Shown here: positions 63,201 to 64,000 of the stretch, piece by piece
Layout of the letters: every line of letters starts with the position of its first letter
Position numbering within the stretch: the first letter of the stretch is position 1
Origin: Selaginella moellendorffii
Lineage: Eukaryota; Streptophyta; Lycopodiopsida; Selaginellales; Selaginellaceae
NCBI RefSeq assembly: GCF_000143415.4
Contig: NW_003314284.1
Span: 602,693-666,692, forward strand
Length of the DNA stretch: 64,000 nt
Direction of reading: 5' to 3'
Translations under genes and position numbers: made by a program
The notes under the pieces: generated by a model
Told to the model about the DNA's origin: nothing
The model's database searches: none
What the model saw: only the letters and a program-made list of their open reading frames with translations

Positions 63201-64000
63201 TCATGATTGAGATATCATTTAATACCCTCGCTATATTTATACCATGCATGATTGGATATTCCAAAGCATCTTGTATTTCCAAAAATGCCAGATGTTCAGC
63301 TAAATAAAGAATGGTATACAATGTCCTTCTTGATGACCCTGCAAAGAAGCATCTCGATCGGACATCACATGAGACCACACGAGCCTTACAATGTTTCAGG
63401 GGCATTTGCCATAGATCCGACCGTTATTTTGCTCCAAGATTCTATAGTTTGGTGTGCATTGACCTTTCCATCGACACTGCAAAGGGACATCACAATCAGA
63501 TGCGGGATCACAAGAAACCAACTTCACTAACTCTGGTTTCACCAAGATCTACGTAAGGAGTTATGAAATGAAAGGACCCTCTCTATTGAAATGTGTTTAT
63601 GGTCCTAGGGGCATTGTGACATATCAAAGGATTTTGCATCAAGTTCTGTATTTACATGTTTATCAAGCTACTGAATTGCTAAACCCTAAACCCTCCCTAA
63701 ATATGTGGCAAATGTTGCGTGAAGAAAGATGCCCTTTCTGGGCAAATGCTGTAAGAGGCAAATGCCGAGCAGTTACACGGCGAATAATCTTGGCGCGGAT
63801 CGCTGATATGGCATGGCAAAGTTCGAATCATTGACATGGCATAGCTGGATCGAGGCAAGGACATGATGTGACAAAGTTCAACGTCTGACAGCAAAGTTTA
63901 GAAGGTACTCAGTTTGAAATTTGTCAGAGGAATTATAAAATCTGGTTTGTCAGAGGATTTGATGTGACGTTCAAGCGTGTGGGCTCATGCAATTTTGATC
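63201..64000. other. Intergenic, nothing recognised
   Basis: No gene pattern is seen. A degenerate relative of the 22-bp palindrome (ATGAGACCACACG) lies near 63369-63381. Confidence 0.5.

Overview
This window is nuclear DNA of a land plant, most probably a lycophyte of the Selaginella type. That placement is an inference from three things: recognisable plant families (PPR, LRR receptor-like protein, nodulin-like MFS, 2-oxoglutarate dioxygenase, basic secretory protein), very short GT-AG introns of about 43-60 nt in almost every gene, and compact genes alternating with decayed LTR retrotransposons.

Layout. 1-9.5 kb is a nested retrotransposon block: a decayed Ty3/gypsy element split by a 7.1 kb non-coding LTR element with very unequal LTRs. 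9.5-10.8 kb is AT-rich. 10.8-14.9 kb holds a 2-oxoglutarate dioxygenase (2OGD) remnant and a head-to-head pair of an NFD4-like transporter and a 2OGD gene. 17.9-37.3 kb is the gene-dense core: a small membrane protein, a serine-rich protein, a small chromodomain-like protein, a PPR protein, DNA polymerase alpha (minus), a Vms1/ANKZF1 homologue (minus), a secreted peptide (minus), an LRR receptor-like protein and INTS9. 37.3-41.4 kb is retroelement and gene debris. 41.5-45.1 kb is an inverted, nearly identical copy of the transporter/2OGD pair. 45.9-51.8 kb holds a basic secretory protein, a PPR pseudogene, fragments, and a protein with a deaminase-like zinc signature. 54.7-55.4 kb is a broken copy of the LRR protein.

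55.9-62.6 kb is the most unusual part. A minus-strand gene joins an N-terminal region, a ParB/sulfiredoxin-like segment, a lysine-rich and acidic linker, a repeated Pro/Thr-rich region and a C-terminal FCP1/SCP-type HAD phosphatase-like domain whose catalytic DxD is missing. It is interrupted by three in-frame TAG codons, two doubtful exon joints and a solo LTR. Within it and its 5' region lie nine copies of a 22-bp palindrome of fixed length. Seven sit just upstream of candidate 3' splice sites of very short introns, and two lie inside a protein-coding repeat.

The 2OGD and transporter pairs look like small co-regulated units (oxidation plus membrane transport) sharing a promoter of about 0.5 kb. 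The other core genes are housekeeping genes of replication, translation quality control and RNA processing, with no evident functional link to one another. No tRNA, rRNA, CRISPR or bacterial operon was seen. All family calls come from reading motifs; no database search was made.
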